From Candidatus Thalassolituus haligoni (GTDB lineage Bacteria; Pseudomonadota; Gammaproteobacteria; Pseudomonadales; Oceanobacteraceae): a stretch of DNA of 64,000 bases. The stretch covers positions 3,539,501-3,603,500 of the forward strand of contig NZ_CP139482.1 of NCBI RefSeq assembly GCF_041222825.1. The letters run 5' to 3'. Numbering within the stretch: the first letter of the stretch is position 1; each line of letters opens with the position of its first letter. This document shows, piece by piece, positions 48,168 through 57,500 of the stretch. Both the position numbers and the translations under genes were made by a program. The notes under the pieces were generated by a model. That model made no database searches and had not been told where the DNA came from. It was given only the letters and a program-made list of their open reading frames with translations.

Positions 48168-48740
48168 ATGGAATATCTGTTGATTCTGGTCAGCACGTCG
48201 CTGGTCAACAACATCGTACTGGTGAAGTTCCTTGGTCTGTGCCCACTGATGGGGGTATCCAGCAATGTATCAGCCGCCTGGGGCATGAGTCTGGCGACGA
48301 CCTTTGTACTGACGCTGTCGGCGCTGTGCAGCTGGATGATTGAACACTGGCTGTTGCAACCACTGGGCATTGAATTCCTGCGCATTCTGTCCTTCATCCT
48401 GATTATTGCTGCCGTGGTGCAGTTCACCGAAGTACTGATTCGCCGGGCCAGCCCGCTGCTGCACAAGGCATTGGGCATTTACCTGCCGTTGATTACCACC
48501 AACTGCGCAGTGCTGGGCGTTGCTTTACTGAACATCACCGAACAACACAATCTGGTCGAAAGCCTGATGTTTGGTCTCGGTTCGGCACTCGGGTTTGTGA
48601 TTGTCATGGTGATGTTTGCCGGACTACGGGAACGACTGGCACTGGCCAATGTGCCCGAGCTGTTTAGCGGTACACCGATCAGCCTGGTTACGGCTGGCTC
48701 GTTGTCGCTGGTATTTATGGGCTTTAGCGGAATGATCTGA
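48168..48740 (+). CDS. rnfA: Rnf complex membrane subunit RnfA
   Basis: The 190-residue protein has six hydrophobic segments and typical RnfA sequence ([37 protein letters not shown]). RnfA and RnfE form the membrane core that holds an Fe-S site in the ion- and electron-translocating complex. ATG follows AGGAGG. It heads the NifA-controlled rnf operon, which uses the ion gradient to reduce ferredoxin or flavodoxin for nitrogenase. Confidence 0.96.
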   Translation: MEYLLILVSTSLVNNIVLVKFLGLCPLMGVSSNVSAAWGMSLATTFVLTLSALCSWMIEHWLLQPLGIEFLRILSFILIIAAVVQFTEVLIRRASPLLHKALGIYLPLITTNCAVLGVALLNITEQHNLVESLMFGLGSALGFVIVMVMFAGLRERLALANVPELFSGTPISLVTAGSLSLVFMGFSGMI

Positions 48741-48823
48741 GTCTGCCGTCTCGAACGGCAGCTGTTTTTCACCTACCACCCAAACGCCGGGGCAGACCGG
48801 CAAACAGGATCTTCGGAGGCATT

Positions 48824-49351
48824 ATGTTGATCGCAACTCTGGTACTCACTCTATTAGGCCTGGTTCTCGGAGGCCTGCTTGGTCTGGCAGCCAAATACTT
48901 TGCCACTGGCGAAGACGATCCGATGATGAAAGAAATCGAACAAATGCTGCCTGGCAGCCAGTGCGGCCAATGCGGATTTCCTGGCTGTACACCAGCAGCA
49001 GAGGCCATCGCCAGCGGCAATGCCGATGTCACTTGCTGTCCTCCTGGTGGCCGGGCACTGGCTGAAAACCTCGCCCGCTTGTTGGATATCGACCTTTCCA
49101 CTCTGGGAGATTCTCCGGAGCCACAACTGGCCACCATTAATGAAACCCTGTGTACCGGCTGCACCCGCTGTTACAAAGCCTGCCCTACCGATGCCATTGT
49201 CGGGGCCAGCAAACAGATCCACGTCGTCGTCTCCAAGGCCTGCACCGGTTGCAGCCAATGCATGGAAGCCTGCCCTGAAGACTGCATCAGCCTGACCACA
49301 CAACCTGTGACGCTGGAGCGTTGGCACTGGTCGAAACCAGAGGCCGCCTGA
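48824..49351 (+). CDS. rnfB: Rnf complex Fe-S subunit RnfB
   Basis: The 175-residue product has an N-terminal membrane anchor (LIATLVLTLLGLVLGGLLGL), a 4Fe-4S domain with CGQCGFPGC and a later Cys pair (TCCPPGG), and a bacterial-type double 4Fe-4S ferredoxin domain (CTGCTRCYKACP, CTGCSQCMEACP). It is the entry or exit point for ferredoxin electrons. ATG follows GGAGG and rnfC starts immediately after its stop. Confidence 0.96.
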   Translation: MLIATLVLTLLGLVLGGLLGLAAKYFATGEDDPMMKEIEQMLPGSQCGQCGFPGCTPAAEAIASGNADVTCCPPGGRALAENLARLLDIDLSTLGDSPEPQLATINETLCTGCTRCYKACPTDAIVGASKQIHVVVSKACTGCSQCMEACPEDCISLTTQPVTLERWHWSKPEAA

Positions 49352-49352
49352 T

Positions 49353-50891
49353 ATGTTATTCGGACTCGGCCGCATTCGCGGCGGCGTGCACCCCGACGGC
49401 CACAAGGCTGACAGTGCCCGCTTTGAAATCAACAGCCATTTGCCCTTGCCCGACACGCTTTGGCTGCCGCTGTGCCAGCATTCTGGTGAAGACGCCAAGC
49501 CACTGGTACAGGTCGGTGAGCGAGTACTCAAGGGCCAGCGGATTGCCGCCGCAGCAGGGCGTTTTTCTGCCAATATTCACGCCCCGACGTCCGGTACGGT
49601 TACGGCTATCGACACGATCACCATGCCCCACCCGTCAGGTTTGCCAGCCAAAGCCATTATCCTGCAACCGGATGGCCAGGAAGAATGGATCGCGCTGACA
49701 CCGCCGCCGGATCCGTTTGCCATGCCTCAGGAAGAGCTGGCCACACTGGTGGAACAGGCTGGTATTGTCGGCATGGGCGGCGCGATTTTCCCCGCTGCGA
49801 TCAAACTGCGTCAGGGCCGCCGTTTCGAAATCAAGACCCTGATTGTGAATGGCAGTGAATGCGAACCTTACCTGACCACCGACGACCGGCTGATGCGTGA
49901 ACGCGCCGTCGAGATTGTCGAGGGTGCCCGTCTGGTGCGCTACATCATTGAAGCCTATCGCACAGTCATCGCCATTGAAGACAACAAACCCCAGGCGATT
50001 GCGGCCTTGCAAGAAGCCGCCGCCAATGTCGGTGCGATTGAGATCGTGGTGGTGCCTGCCCGCTATCCCATGGGTTCCGCCAAACAGCTGATTCAGGCAG
50101 TGACCGGACTGGAAGTCCCTGCGGGCAAACGCAGCAACGACATTGGGGTATTGGTGCACAACGTCGCCACGGTATACGCCATTCAGCAAGCACTGATTTA
50201 TGGCAAGCCGCTGATTTCCCGGATCACCACGGTTGCTGGCGGTTGTATCGGCGAACCCCGTAACGTTGAAGCTCTGTTGGGTACCCCCATCAGGCATCTG
50301 TTTGAGCATTGTGGCGGACTGATCGCCACCCCGGCACGGCTACTGATGGGTGGCCCGATGATGGGCCAGGTACTGCCAACCACCGACGTCCCCCTGATCA
50401 AGGGCAGCTCTGGGGTATTAGCTCTGACCCGTGCCGAAGTCAATGAACACATGCCATCGCCGTGTATTCGTTGTGGCCGCTGCGTTGATGCTTGCCCAAT
50501 GGGATTGTTGCCGCTGGAGATGGCACGCAGCTCAAAGCAGGACGACTTCGACAGTGCTCAGGATGCCGGACTGCGTGACTGCATTCTGTGCGGTTCCTGC
50601 GCCTATGTTTGCCCTTCTCATATTCCACTGGTGCAGTACTTTGAATACGCCAAGGGCGAACTGGCCGAAAGCCGTGCCAGCCAGCAAAAGCTGACCTATA
50701 CCCAGGATTTGATGGCCGCCCGCAAGGAGCGACTGGAAGCAGAAGCCGCTGCCAAGGAAGCAGCGAAACAGGCTAAAAAAGCCAAAGTCAAAAAACCGCG
50801 CAAAACAGCCGAGTCCGCTGCAGATGCAAGCAGCACTACCGCTGCTGACACAGCCGAAGCGGCTTCCACCACCGACAACGCGGGAGCATAA
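49353..50891 (+). CDS. rnfC: Rnf complex NADH/Fe-S subunit RnfC
   Basis: The 512-residue soluble subunit carries an FMN/NADH-binding core homologous to complex I NuoF (GIVGMGGAIFPAAIKLRQGR, VNGSECEPYLTTDDRLM), a SLBB-like region, and two 4Fe-4S motifs (CIRCGRCVDACP near residue 371, CILCGSCAYVCP near 410). The C-terminal ~70 residues are Ala/Lys-rich and probably disordered. It is the NADH interaction site of Rnf. Confidence 0.96.
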   Translation: MLFGLGRIRGGVHPDGHKADSARFEINSHLPLPDTLWLPLCQHSGEDAKPLVQVGERVLKGQRIAAAAGRFSANIHAPTSGTVTAIDTITMPHPSGLPAKAIILQPDGQEEWIALTPPPDPFAMPQEELATLVEQAGIVGMGGAIFPAAIKLRQGRRFEIKTLIVNGSECEPYLTTDDRLMRERAVEIVEGARLVRYIIEAYRTVIAIEDNKPQAIAALQEAAANVGAIEIVVVPARYPMGSAKQLIQAVTGLEVPAGKRSNDIGVLVHNVATVYAIQQALIYGKPLISRITTVAGGCIGEPRNVEALLGTPIRHLFEHCGGLIATPARLLMGGPMMGQVLPTTDVPLIKGSSGVLALTRAEVNEHMPSPCIRCGRCVDACPMGLLPLEMARSSKQDDFDSAQDAGLRDCILCGSCAYVCPSHIPLVQYFEYAKGELAESRASQQKLTYTQDLMAARKERLEAEAAAKEAAKQAKKAKVKKPRKTAESAADASSTTAADTAEAASTTDNAGA

Positions 50892-50893
50892 CC

Positions 50894-52000
50894 ATGACAG
50901 CCGACGTCCAGTACAACCCCACTGCTTCACCTCATGCCCATGACCGCTCCAGTATTGATCGCATCATGCTGCGCGTGTGCCTGGCACTGACGCCCGTTAG
51001 TTTATGGGGATTTTACTGCTTTGGCTGGCCAGCGTTGGTGCTATTTGTCACCACTTGTCTGGCTGCCATCCTGACCGAGCTGGCCTGTCTGTATTTGCAA
51101 CAACAGCCGTTAAGTCGACTCGGGGATGGCTCGGCCCTGCTCACTGGCTGGTTGCTGGCGCTGACTCTGCCACCCTGGGCACCCTGGTGGATTGGTGTCG
51201 GTGGTGCTTTTTTTGCCATTACCATCGGCAAACAGATTTATGGTGGTATTGGCCAGAACGTCTTTAACCCGGCCCTGCTGGCACGTATCGCCTTGCTGAT
51301 TTCCTTCCCGGTACAGCTCACCACCTGGGTGAACGTGATGCCTATCGACAGTGCTAATGCGCCGGGGCTGGCCGATGCGTTTGGTATTATCTTTGCTGGT
51401 CAACCCTGGATGAGTGATGCCGCAGACGGTATCACAGGTGCCACCTGGCTGGGGGCCAGCAAGGCTGCTGCTGCCGGAGGTGCCGACCTGGAGGCCATGC
51501 TCAGCCAAAACTTTTCCCTCTACGATGCCTTTTTTGGCTTTACCCGTGGCAGTCTGGGGGAAACCTCTGAACTGCTGGTGCTATTGGGCGGCCTGTGGTT
51601 GTTGATTACCCGAACCATCAGCTGGCATATTCCGGTATCCATGCTGGGTTCGCTGGCTTTTTTGGCCTGGCTCGGACAGCTCAGTAACCCGCAAGCCTAC
51701 GCCGGAGCGCTGTTCCACCTCACTTCTGGCGGCGTCATGATCGGGGCTTTTTTCTACGCTACGGACTACGTTACCTCACCTTCAACACCCGTCGGCAAGC
51801 TGACCTTCGGAGCCGGTTGCGGCGTCCTGCTGTTTGCTATTCGCAGTTGGGGTGGCTTCCCGGAAGCCGTTGCCTTTTCCATTCTGCTGATGAACGCGTT
51901 AGCGCCACTGATCGACCGCGTGACCAAACCCCGAGCTTATGGCCGCCGCCGCTCCGGCGACGCCATCAAACACGTACCGGCACAGCGCAAGGTGGTATGA
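50894..52000 (+). CDS. rnfD: Rnf complex flavin membrane subunit RnfD
   Basis: The 368-residue integral membrane protein contains the covalent FMN attachment motif T-GAT (DGITGATWLGASK; modified Thr at about residue 184) and the conserved GQNVFNPALLARI loop. ATG follows GGGAG two bases after rnfC. Confidence 0.96.
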   Translation: MTADVQYNPTASPHAHDRSSIDRIMLRVCLALTPVSLWGFYCFGWPALVLFVTTCLAAILTELACLYLQQQPLSRLGDGSALLTGWLLALTLPPWAPWWIGVGGAFFAITIGKQIYGGIGQNVFNPALLARIALLISFPVQLTTWVNVMPIDSANAPGLADAFGIIFAGQPWMSDAADGITGATWLGASKAAAAGGADLEAMLSQNFSLYDAFFGFTRGSLGETSELLVLLGGLWLLITRTISWHIPVSMLGSLAFLAWLGQLSNPQAYAGALFHLTSGGVMIGAFFYATDYVTSPSTPVGKLTFGAGCGVLLFAIRSWGGFPEAVAFSILLMNALAPLIDRVTKPRAYGRRRSGDAIKHVPAQRKVV

Positions 52001-52001
52001 C

Positions 52002-52646
52002 ATGGAACAACCACTCGAGCAGCCGATAAAACAACCGCAGCCGTCCTGGCGCGACCAGCCACTGTATCAGGCACTGTTACTGGGTGGAGCCTGCGCCATC
52101 GTCAGCCTGCTGCTGGTGCTCGGTAACCTGGGCACCCAGCAGTCGATCGCAGACCACCAGATAGCGGACAAACTCGCCATGCTGGCGCAGGTGCTGCCAC
52201 AGAGTTATTACGACAATGATCCGCTCAGTGATACCGCGCAGCTTTCCAGCCCGGCGCTGGACGGCCCGGCCACGCTGATGCTGGCGCGGCGGAACGGCGA
52301 AATCACGGCTCTGGCACTGCAGCTCAGCATTGCTGGCTGGGGCGGTATCATCGACATGATTCTGGCCACCACGCCGGAGGGCGAGCTGTTGGGCGTCCGT
52401 ATCATCAGCCATAAGGAAACTCCGGGGCTGGCCGACAAGATCGAACGCCCCAAAAGCGACTGGATCACCGGCTTTGACGGCAAATCTCTCGCCAATACCT
52501 CGGAACAGCAATGGGCCGTACAAAAGGACGGTGGCCGCTTCGACCAGTTTACCGGTGCCACCATTACCCCCAGAGCCGTGGTTAAAGGCGTGCATCAGGG
52601 CTTGCTGCTACTCAACCAGTGGCGTCAACAACAGCCAGCGTCATGA
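52002..52646 (+). CDS. rnfG: Rnf complex FMN subunit RnfG
   Basis: ATG at 52002, one base after the rnfD stop, gives 214 residues; earlier in-frame starts lie inside rnfD. One N-terminal membrane helix (LLLGGACAIVSLLLVLGNLG) precedes a periplasmic FMN-binding domain with the covalent attachment motif FTGATITP (Thr at about 187) and SHKETPGLADKIE. Confidence 0.94.
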   Translation: MEQPLEQPIKQPQPSWRDQPLYQALLLGGACAIVSLLLVLGNLGTQQSIADHQIADKLAMLAQVLPQSYYDNDPLSDTAQLSSPALDGPATLMLARRNGEITALALQLSIAGWGGIIDMILATTPEGELLGVRIISHKETPGLADKIERPKSDWITGFDGKSLANTSEQQWAVQKDGGRFDQFTGATITPRAVVKGVHQGLLLLNQWRQQQPAS

Positions 52647-52670
52647 CGGCAATGAACAGGAGAGCATGAT

Positions 52671-53348
52671 ATGAACCATTATCGGCAGATTTTTCGTGAA
52701 GGCATGTGGGACAACAACGTTGCCATGGGGCAGATGCTTGCCCTCTGCCCGCTACTGGCCGTCACTACCAGCGCTACCAACGGCCTCGGTATGGGGATCG
52801 CCTCCCTCGCCGTGCTGCTGCTGACTAACATCATGATTTCAGCGGTACGCGGCGTGATCAGCCCGCAAGTACGGATACCGGTATTAATTGTATTGATCGC
52901 CACCGTTGTGACCATGGTGGATATGGCCATCAACGCCTTTCTCCACGATCTGTACAAGGTGCTCGGGTTATTTATCGCCCTGATTGTGACCAACTGTGCC
53001 ATCTTCGGTCGCGCCGAAAGTTTCGCCAGCAAACAGCCGGTGGCTCTGGCAGCGGCCGATGCCCTCTCCATGGGACTGGGCTTTACCTGGGTACTGGTTG
53101 CGGTTGGTGCCATGCGCGAAATACTCGGCACCGGCACCCTGTTCGCCAATGCCTCACTGTTGCTCGGCAGCCACTTTGCCTGGCTGGAGACAGAAGTTAT
53201 TCCCCACTACTCCGGTATCCTGCTGGCGATATTGCCACCGGGTGCCTTTATGGCGCTGGGGTTTCTGATCGTGATCAAACGCATGATAGACCGTCGCCTG
53301 CCAGCCTCCACGAACAATGGACTGGTCACGATCCAGAGCCACTGCTGA
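52671..53348 (+). CDS. rnfE: Rnf complex membrane subunit RnfE
   Basis: The 225-residue protein has six membrane segments and RnfE motifs ([53 protein letters not shown]). It is homologous to RnfA and forms the other half of the membrane core. ATG follows AGGAG. Confidence 0.96.
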   Translation: MNHYRQIFREGMWDNNVAMGQMLALCPLLAVTTSATNGLGMGIASLAVLLLTNIMISAVRGVISPQVRIPVLIVLIATVVTMVDMAINAFLHDLYKVLGLFIALIVTNCAIFGRAESFASKQPVALAAADALSMGLGFTWVLVAVGAMREILGTGTLFANASLLLGSHFAWLETEVIPHYSGILLAILPPGAFMALGFLIVIKRMIDRRLPASTNNGLVTIQSHC

Positions 53349-53403
53349 GTTACCCAAACCAACGTAACGCCAAAAGCCGGATTAAATATTGAAGGAACAC
53401 GCC

Positions 53404-53664
53404 ATGCACATCAGCGTTATTTACGCCATTGGCAACGACCAGCCCTGGATTGAACTCGACGTCGAAGAGCCCTGTCTGCTGGCCGAAGCGGTCGCCCAAT
53501 CCGGCTTGCTGAACAACTACCCCGACATCGATCTCGACCAGCAGCGCGTCGGTATTTTTGGCAAGCTTGCCAAACCCGATACTCCGTTAAAACACGGTGA
53601 TCGCGTTGAAGTGTATCGTCCGATTACCCGTAATCTGGATGACGATGATGAGGATGATGACTAA
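53404..53664 (+). CDS. rnfH: RnfH-family ubiquitin-like protein
   Basis: ATG at 53404 follows AAGGA; the in-frame ATG at 53389 has none. The 86-residue product has a beta-grasp fold pattern (ISVIYAIGNDQPWIELDVEE, VGIFGKLAKPDTPLKHGDRV) and RPITRN, with an acidic Asp/Glu tail. RnfH occurs at the end of the nif-linked rnf operon in A. vinelandii. A terminator follows directly. Confidence 0.93.
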   Translation: MHISVIYAIGNDQPWIELDVEEPCLLAEAVAQSGLLNNYPDIDLDQQRVGIFGKLAKPDTPLKHGDRVEVYRPITRNLDDDDEDDD

Positions 53665-53687
53665 ACGCCCAGACGGGCGTTTGTTTT
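53663..53687. terminator. Terminator after rnfH
   Basis: AAACGCCC (53663-53670), loop AGAC and GGGCGTTT (53675-53682) are followed by GTTTT. It also lies at the end of the converging TRAP gene and could act both ways. Confidence 0.85.
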
Positions 53688-53716
53688 AATACAGCGTCCT
53701 TGCATCCAGCAGCACC

Positions 53717-54685
53717 CTACAGTGCCGCCGCTTCTGCTTCGAGTGCCTTCAGCGCGGGAGCTTTGACACGCCACTCCTGATACCAGCGATCCACCGCGTC
53801 ACCAAAAAACTCACGACCTACCTTGGTGACCGGAACCTTCGACGTTTTGATCTTGTCCAGATAGCTTTGGTCAAGATCGGAGTAGATCGAAAACACTTTA
53901 TCCAGATGCTTGCCAACAAGAGACTTGATCAGCTGCCGGTCGGCGACGGACAAACCGTTCCAGCGTTTGCCTGATGCCACCCCAACCATAGGCAATAACA
54001 TATGCGAGGAGTAAATGACGCTACCGGCATAATCCAGGTAACGGGCATTCCAGGTGCCTTCAAAATCGATTTGCATGCCATCAACCTGGCCATTGGCAAA
54101 AGCATCGTACAGTCCTGGCAGTGGAATCGGCGTGGGTGCCGCACCAATTTTTGTCCAGAAATCACGTTCAGGCTCAATTGGAATCGTACGGACTTTTTTA
54201 CCTTTCAGATCATCCACGCTGTGGACTTCATTACGCATCACAATCTGGCGGAATCCGGCCATACCATAACCAAGCCCGACCAGCCCCAGGGTTTTCAGCT
54301 CGGTCAGCATCCCGGTTGCCGTTTCCCCATGCAGCAGGAACATGGCATCTTCCGGTGTATTCACCAGGTACGGCGCAAACAAGGCCGCGAAGTCTGGTCG
54401 ACGATTCGCCATTTCACCGGCGGTCAAAAAGGCCATATCCAGAGCACCGGTCTGTAACTGCTGCAGCATTTGGGCTTCGTTGCCGAGTTGACCGGATGGG
54501 AAAATCAGTACCTTGAGCTTGCCGTCACTGTTCTTTTCCAGATCGTCAGCAAACGCCTTGGCCGCCAGCGTCCACTGATGGCTGGGCGGAGTAATCAACC
54601 CCAGCCGCAAGGTGTCGGCACAAGCTATTGTCGGTAGCAGTAGCACCACCAGCAACATGGATAGATAACCCGTGATTGTTTTCAT
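53717..54685 (-). CDS. TRAP transporter substrate-binding protein DctP-type
   Basis: ATG at 54685 follows AGGAG. The 322-residue product has a signal peptide (MKTITGYLSMLLVVLLLPTI, cleavage at ACADT) and a DctP-family body (TPPSHQWTLAAKAFADDLEK, GKLKVLIFPSGQLGNEAQML, LKGKKVRTIPIEPERDFWTK with the conserved Arg for carboxylate binding, ANGQVDGMQID). It should bind an organic acid in the periplasm and hand it to the DctQM pair encoded upstream. Specificity cannot be read. Confidence 0.9.
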   Translation of the reverse strand: MKTITGYLSMLLVVLLLPTIACADTLRLGLITPPSHQWTLAAKAFADDLEKNSDGKLKVLIFPSGQLGNEAQMLQQLQTGALDMAFLTAGEMANRRPDFAALFAPYLVNTPEDAMFLLHGETATGMLTELKTLGLVGLGYGMAGFRQIVMRNEVHSVDDLKGKKVRTIPIEPERDFWTKIGAAPTPIPLPGLYDAFANGQVDGMQIDFEGTWNARYLDYAGSVIYSSHMLLPMVGVASGKRWNGLSVADRQLIKSLVGKHLDKVFSIYSDLDQSYLDKIKTSKVPVTKVGREFFGDAVDRWYQEWRVKAPALKALEAEAAAL

Positions 54686-54794
54686 CTGTATCTCCTGGGC
54701 AGACAAGCTGCCATTGTTATTATTTGAGAGGTTTGACCAAACCATGGTCAGCGGTGAGCAACAGGGATGACCCGCTACTCATACATTATTTGGC

Positions 54795-56054
54795 TTAGAT
54801 CAGCGCCGTAACGAGGAAAGGGAAAAACACCAGCAGCAGTACAACCAGCAACATGGCACCCAGATAAGGCCCCAATAGCCAGGCAATACGCTCGGCTTTG
54901 ACACCGGACAAGGCAGAAGCGGTAAACAGCGCTGATCCAACCGGTGGTGTCAGCAAACCCAGCACCAGCGTCAGGCAAACCACGACACCAAAATGAAACG
55001 GGTTAATGCCATACACTGAGGTCGCAACCGGCAGCAATACCGGCACAACCAGAATCAGCGCTGGAATCGGGTCAAGTATCATACCGATGAGCAACAGCAA
55101 ACCGGTCACCAGCAACAAAAAGACCAGTGGTGACGAAGACACATCCTGCAACCATGCTGCTGTAAGACCGGGCAGGTTTTCAAAGGTAATCACCCAACTG
55201 AACACCTGTGCGGCAGCAATCAACAGCAACACAATGGCGGAGCTTTGGGCAGTGCGCAGCAGTGCTGGCCAAAGGTTGGCCAGTTCAAACTCGCCGTATA
55301 CATAACGACCCACCAGCACCGCGACTACAACCGCCAGCGCAGCGGATTCTGTCGGTGTCGCCAGGCCGGATAAAATACCGCCAATAATCGCCAGTGGCAC
55401 CAGCCCGGCGGCAAGTCCGTTACGGAACGATGCCAGACGCTGACGCCAGCTCATACGCTGATTGGCGGGAAAATCGTGGCGACGAGCCATCCATCCAAGC
55501 AGGGCAAAAAATGCCAGCCCCAGCAACAGTCCCGGTATGATGCCGGCGATAAACAGGTCGCCGATGGAAATCTGGGCAATGACCCCGAAGATCACGAACA
55601 GCATGGATGGCGGAATAATCGGTGCCAACAGCCCACCCGCTGCGGTTAAAGCCACCGCCATGTCTTTGGGATAGCCAGCCCTTTCCATTTCCGGCACCGC
55701 AACACGGGTCATAATGGTGATCTGCGCCACGGTTGACCCCAGAATGGATGCCATCATCATATTGGACAGCAGGTTCACATAAGCGAGGCCGCCACGTACC
55801 GAACCAATCAGTGCCATCGCCATCGCCATCAAACGCCGGGCGATCCCGCCTTCGTTCATACACTCACCGACCAGAATAAACAGCGGCAACGCCAGCAAGC
55901 CGTAGTTTTCCAGGCCGCCAAAAAACTGCTGGGGATAGGAGCTGAGCAGTACCAGGTTACCGCTGCTATAGATATAGATCAGTGCTGTCATCGCCAACAG
56001 AAAGGCAATCGGTACACCAATAACCAACAGTATAAAAAAGCCGGAAATCACCAT
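54795..56054 (-). CDS. TRAP transporter large permease DctM
   Basis: The 419-residue membrane protein has about 12 hydrophobic segments and DctM landmarks (GVPIAFLLAMTALIYIYSSG, ALPLFILVGECMNEGGIARR, PIIPPSMLFVIFGVIAQISI, GLATPTESAALAVVVAV). It drives ion-coupled uptake with DctQ and the binding protein. It overlaps dctQ by 7 bases. ATG follows AAGGAG. Confidence 0.93.
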   Translation of the reverse strand: MVISGFFILLVIGVPIAFLLAMTALIYIYSSGNLVLLSSYPQQFFGGLENYGLLALPLFILVGECMNEGGIARRLMAMAMALIGSVRGGLAYVNLLSNMMMASILGSTVAQITIMTRVAVPEMERAGYPKDMAVALTAAGGLLAPIIPPSMLFVIFGVIAQISIGDLFIAGIIPGLLLGLAFFALLGWMARRHDFPANQRMSWRQRLASFRNGLAAGLVPLAIIGGILSGLATPTESAALAVVVAVLVGRYVYGEFELANLWPALLRTAQSSAIVLLLIAAAQVFSWVITFENLPGLTAAWLQDVSSSPLVFLLLVTGLLLLIGMILDPIPALILVVPVLLPVATSVYGINPFHFGVVVCLTLVLGLLTPPVGSALFTASALSGVKAERIAWLLGPYLGAMLLVVLLLVFFPFLVTALI

Positions 56055-56668
56055 GATTTTTCTCCTTTTACTGTCGTATCACCCGTTGCAGCAGAAGTAC
56101 CTGTGAACGTAGCAGCGGTCGTACCTTGCGTATTGCCGGTCGACCTCAAAGCCTGCAGACTGGTGACCAGTCGAACCCCGAGGTGCAATGCGGAACCCAT
56201 CGCAAACAGAGGCAGAACCAGCCAGAACCAGACCTTGCGAAGCCCCAGCGTCATCGTCGGTTCTTCATAGATAAAATTGAACGTCGTCACAGAATAGGCA
56301 GCCAAATCGCCATCCATTTGCCACAGGGTCAGAGGGTCGAACCAGCGCCATAGCATCAGCAGCAACAGGCCGATAAACACCAGCAGGATGCAAGTCACCA
56401 GGACGTCCATCAGCCGTGCCAGGGGTGCTGGCAAACGCTCAACCAGCAAGGTCATGGCGATATTGGTGCCATTATGCAAACTGGCGGCACTGGCCAGAAA
56501 AGCCATCCATACCATCGCCAGTACTGCAGCTTCATCCACCCAGAACAACGCCTGACCAAGCGCCCGCGTAACAATATTGAGCAATAACAAACCCAGCACC
56601 AGAGTGAGCATCACACCGGCTGCCGCCAGCTCTAGCCGAGCCAGCCGGGCACTCCATTTTGACAACAT
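56048..56668 (-). CDS. TRAP transporter small permease DctQ
   Basis: ATG at 56668 follows AGGAG; the frame-open extension to 56794 overlaps the aldolase-like gene and is rejected. The 206-residue product has four membrane helices (AGVMLTLVLGLLLLNIVTRA, VLVTCILLVFIGLLLLMLWR) and the FWVDEAAVLAMVWMAFLASA motif of DctQ. The C-terminus has a Thr/Gly-rich tail. The gene lies between the aldolase-like gene and dctM. Confidence 0.9.
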   Translation of the reverse strand: MLSKWSARLARLELAAAGVMLTLVLGLLLLNIVTRALGQALFWVDEAAVLAMVWMAFLASAASLHNGTNIAMTLLVERLPAPLARLMDVLVTCILLVFIGLLLLMLWRWFDPLTLWQMDGDLAAYSVTTFNFIYEEPTMTLGLRKVWFWLVLPLFAMGSALHLGVRLVTSLQALRSTGNTQGTTAATFTGTSAATGDTTVKGEKSW

Positions 56669-56760
56669 GATCAGTACTCCTGTTGGGTCAGTGTTAACGC
56701 CACGTGTCTTTGTGGCTGTTTCGACAACAGCAGTGGCAGCCAGGCTCGATGCCAGCGGAT

Positions 56761-57462
56761 TCATTCCGGGTCTCCCCAGCTCAGGTAATCCCACATACGT
56801 TCAAAAATACGCCCGCTTCGGGTCGCTCGCTGGTGTGCTTCCGCCAGGCTCAACTCCCGCACCGCCTGCGCCATCGACAAGCAATCCAGCTCTACCCGGG
56901 CGGCATCATTGAGATACCAGGTTAATGAAACAGCCTCTTCGAGCGAGATGGCGGCCGTGACCACGCCGTTGCCACGCATCACAATGGCACTGCCGTCACC
57001 AAGCTGATCTGCCAGGGCATTGGCCGCCTCGTCAGACCGAATCAGTTGTGGGTCATCCCAGAGTTCCGGACAAGGGGCAAAGTAACTGCCCATACCGTGC
57101 AAGGCTCGAGGCGTTCGCCCCAATGCCGACAGCGACATCGCTGATGGCGGCATACTGCGAACCACGCCATTCACTTCCGGGCGGCGGCGATAAATTTCAC
57201 GGTGGATACGGACTTCACCTAACACATGCTCAGGCAAATCACCGTCGATAGACACCACAGTGCCAGTATCCTGTGGCCCGATAGTGCCCAGCGGCTTGGG
57301 TGCGCACACCAGAAAATGTGTGGTACTGAGGCGAGTACTGCAATGGCCGTAGGCGTGCACCAGACCATGGCGATCCAGTGCACGCGCCGCACGGCGAACC
57401 AGGATTTGGCTGGCAGCAGGCACAAGAATGCTCTCCTCCAGAGGGTGAGGATGTGTCGTCAT
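56761..57462 (-). CDS. Class II aldolase/adducin-like protein with altered metal site
   Basis: The 233-residue product has the class II aldolase fold pattern: GLVHAYGHCSTRL near residue 33-45 (usual GN.S.R), HVLGEVRIHREIYRRRPEVN and MRGNGVVTAAISLEEAVSLT. The usual zinc-binding His-Thr-His is replaced by R102-S103-M104, and the third His (in RGHG) by N165. The Glu in the catalytic-type position (E83) remains. It may therefore lack the normal metal, use another chemistry, or be a binding protein. It lies between a dioxygenase-like gene and TRAP genes, so a catabolic role on an imported acid is likely. Confidence 0.75.
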   Translation of the reverse strand: MTTHPHPLEESILVPAASQILVRRAARALDRHGLVHAYGHCSTRLSTTHFLVCAPKPLGTIGPQDTGTVVSIDGDLPEHVLGEVRIHREIYRRRPEVNGVVRSMPPSAMSLSALGRTPRALHGMGSYFAPCPELWDDPQLIRSDEAANALADQLGDGSAIVMRGNGVVTAAISLEEAVSLTWYLNDAARVELDCLSMAQAVRELSLAEAHQRATRSGRIFERMWDYLSWGDPE

Positions 57463-57500
57463 AAATCAGATCTCGTGATCGGGGGCTGTGTGTGCCCGGC

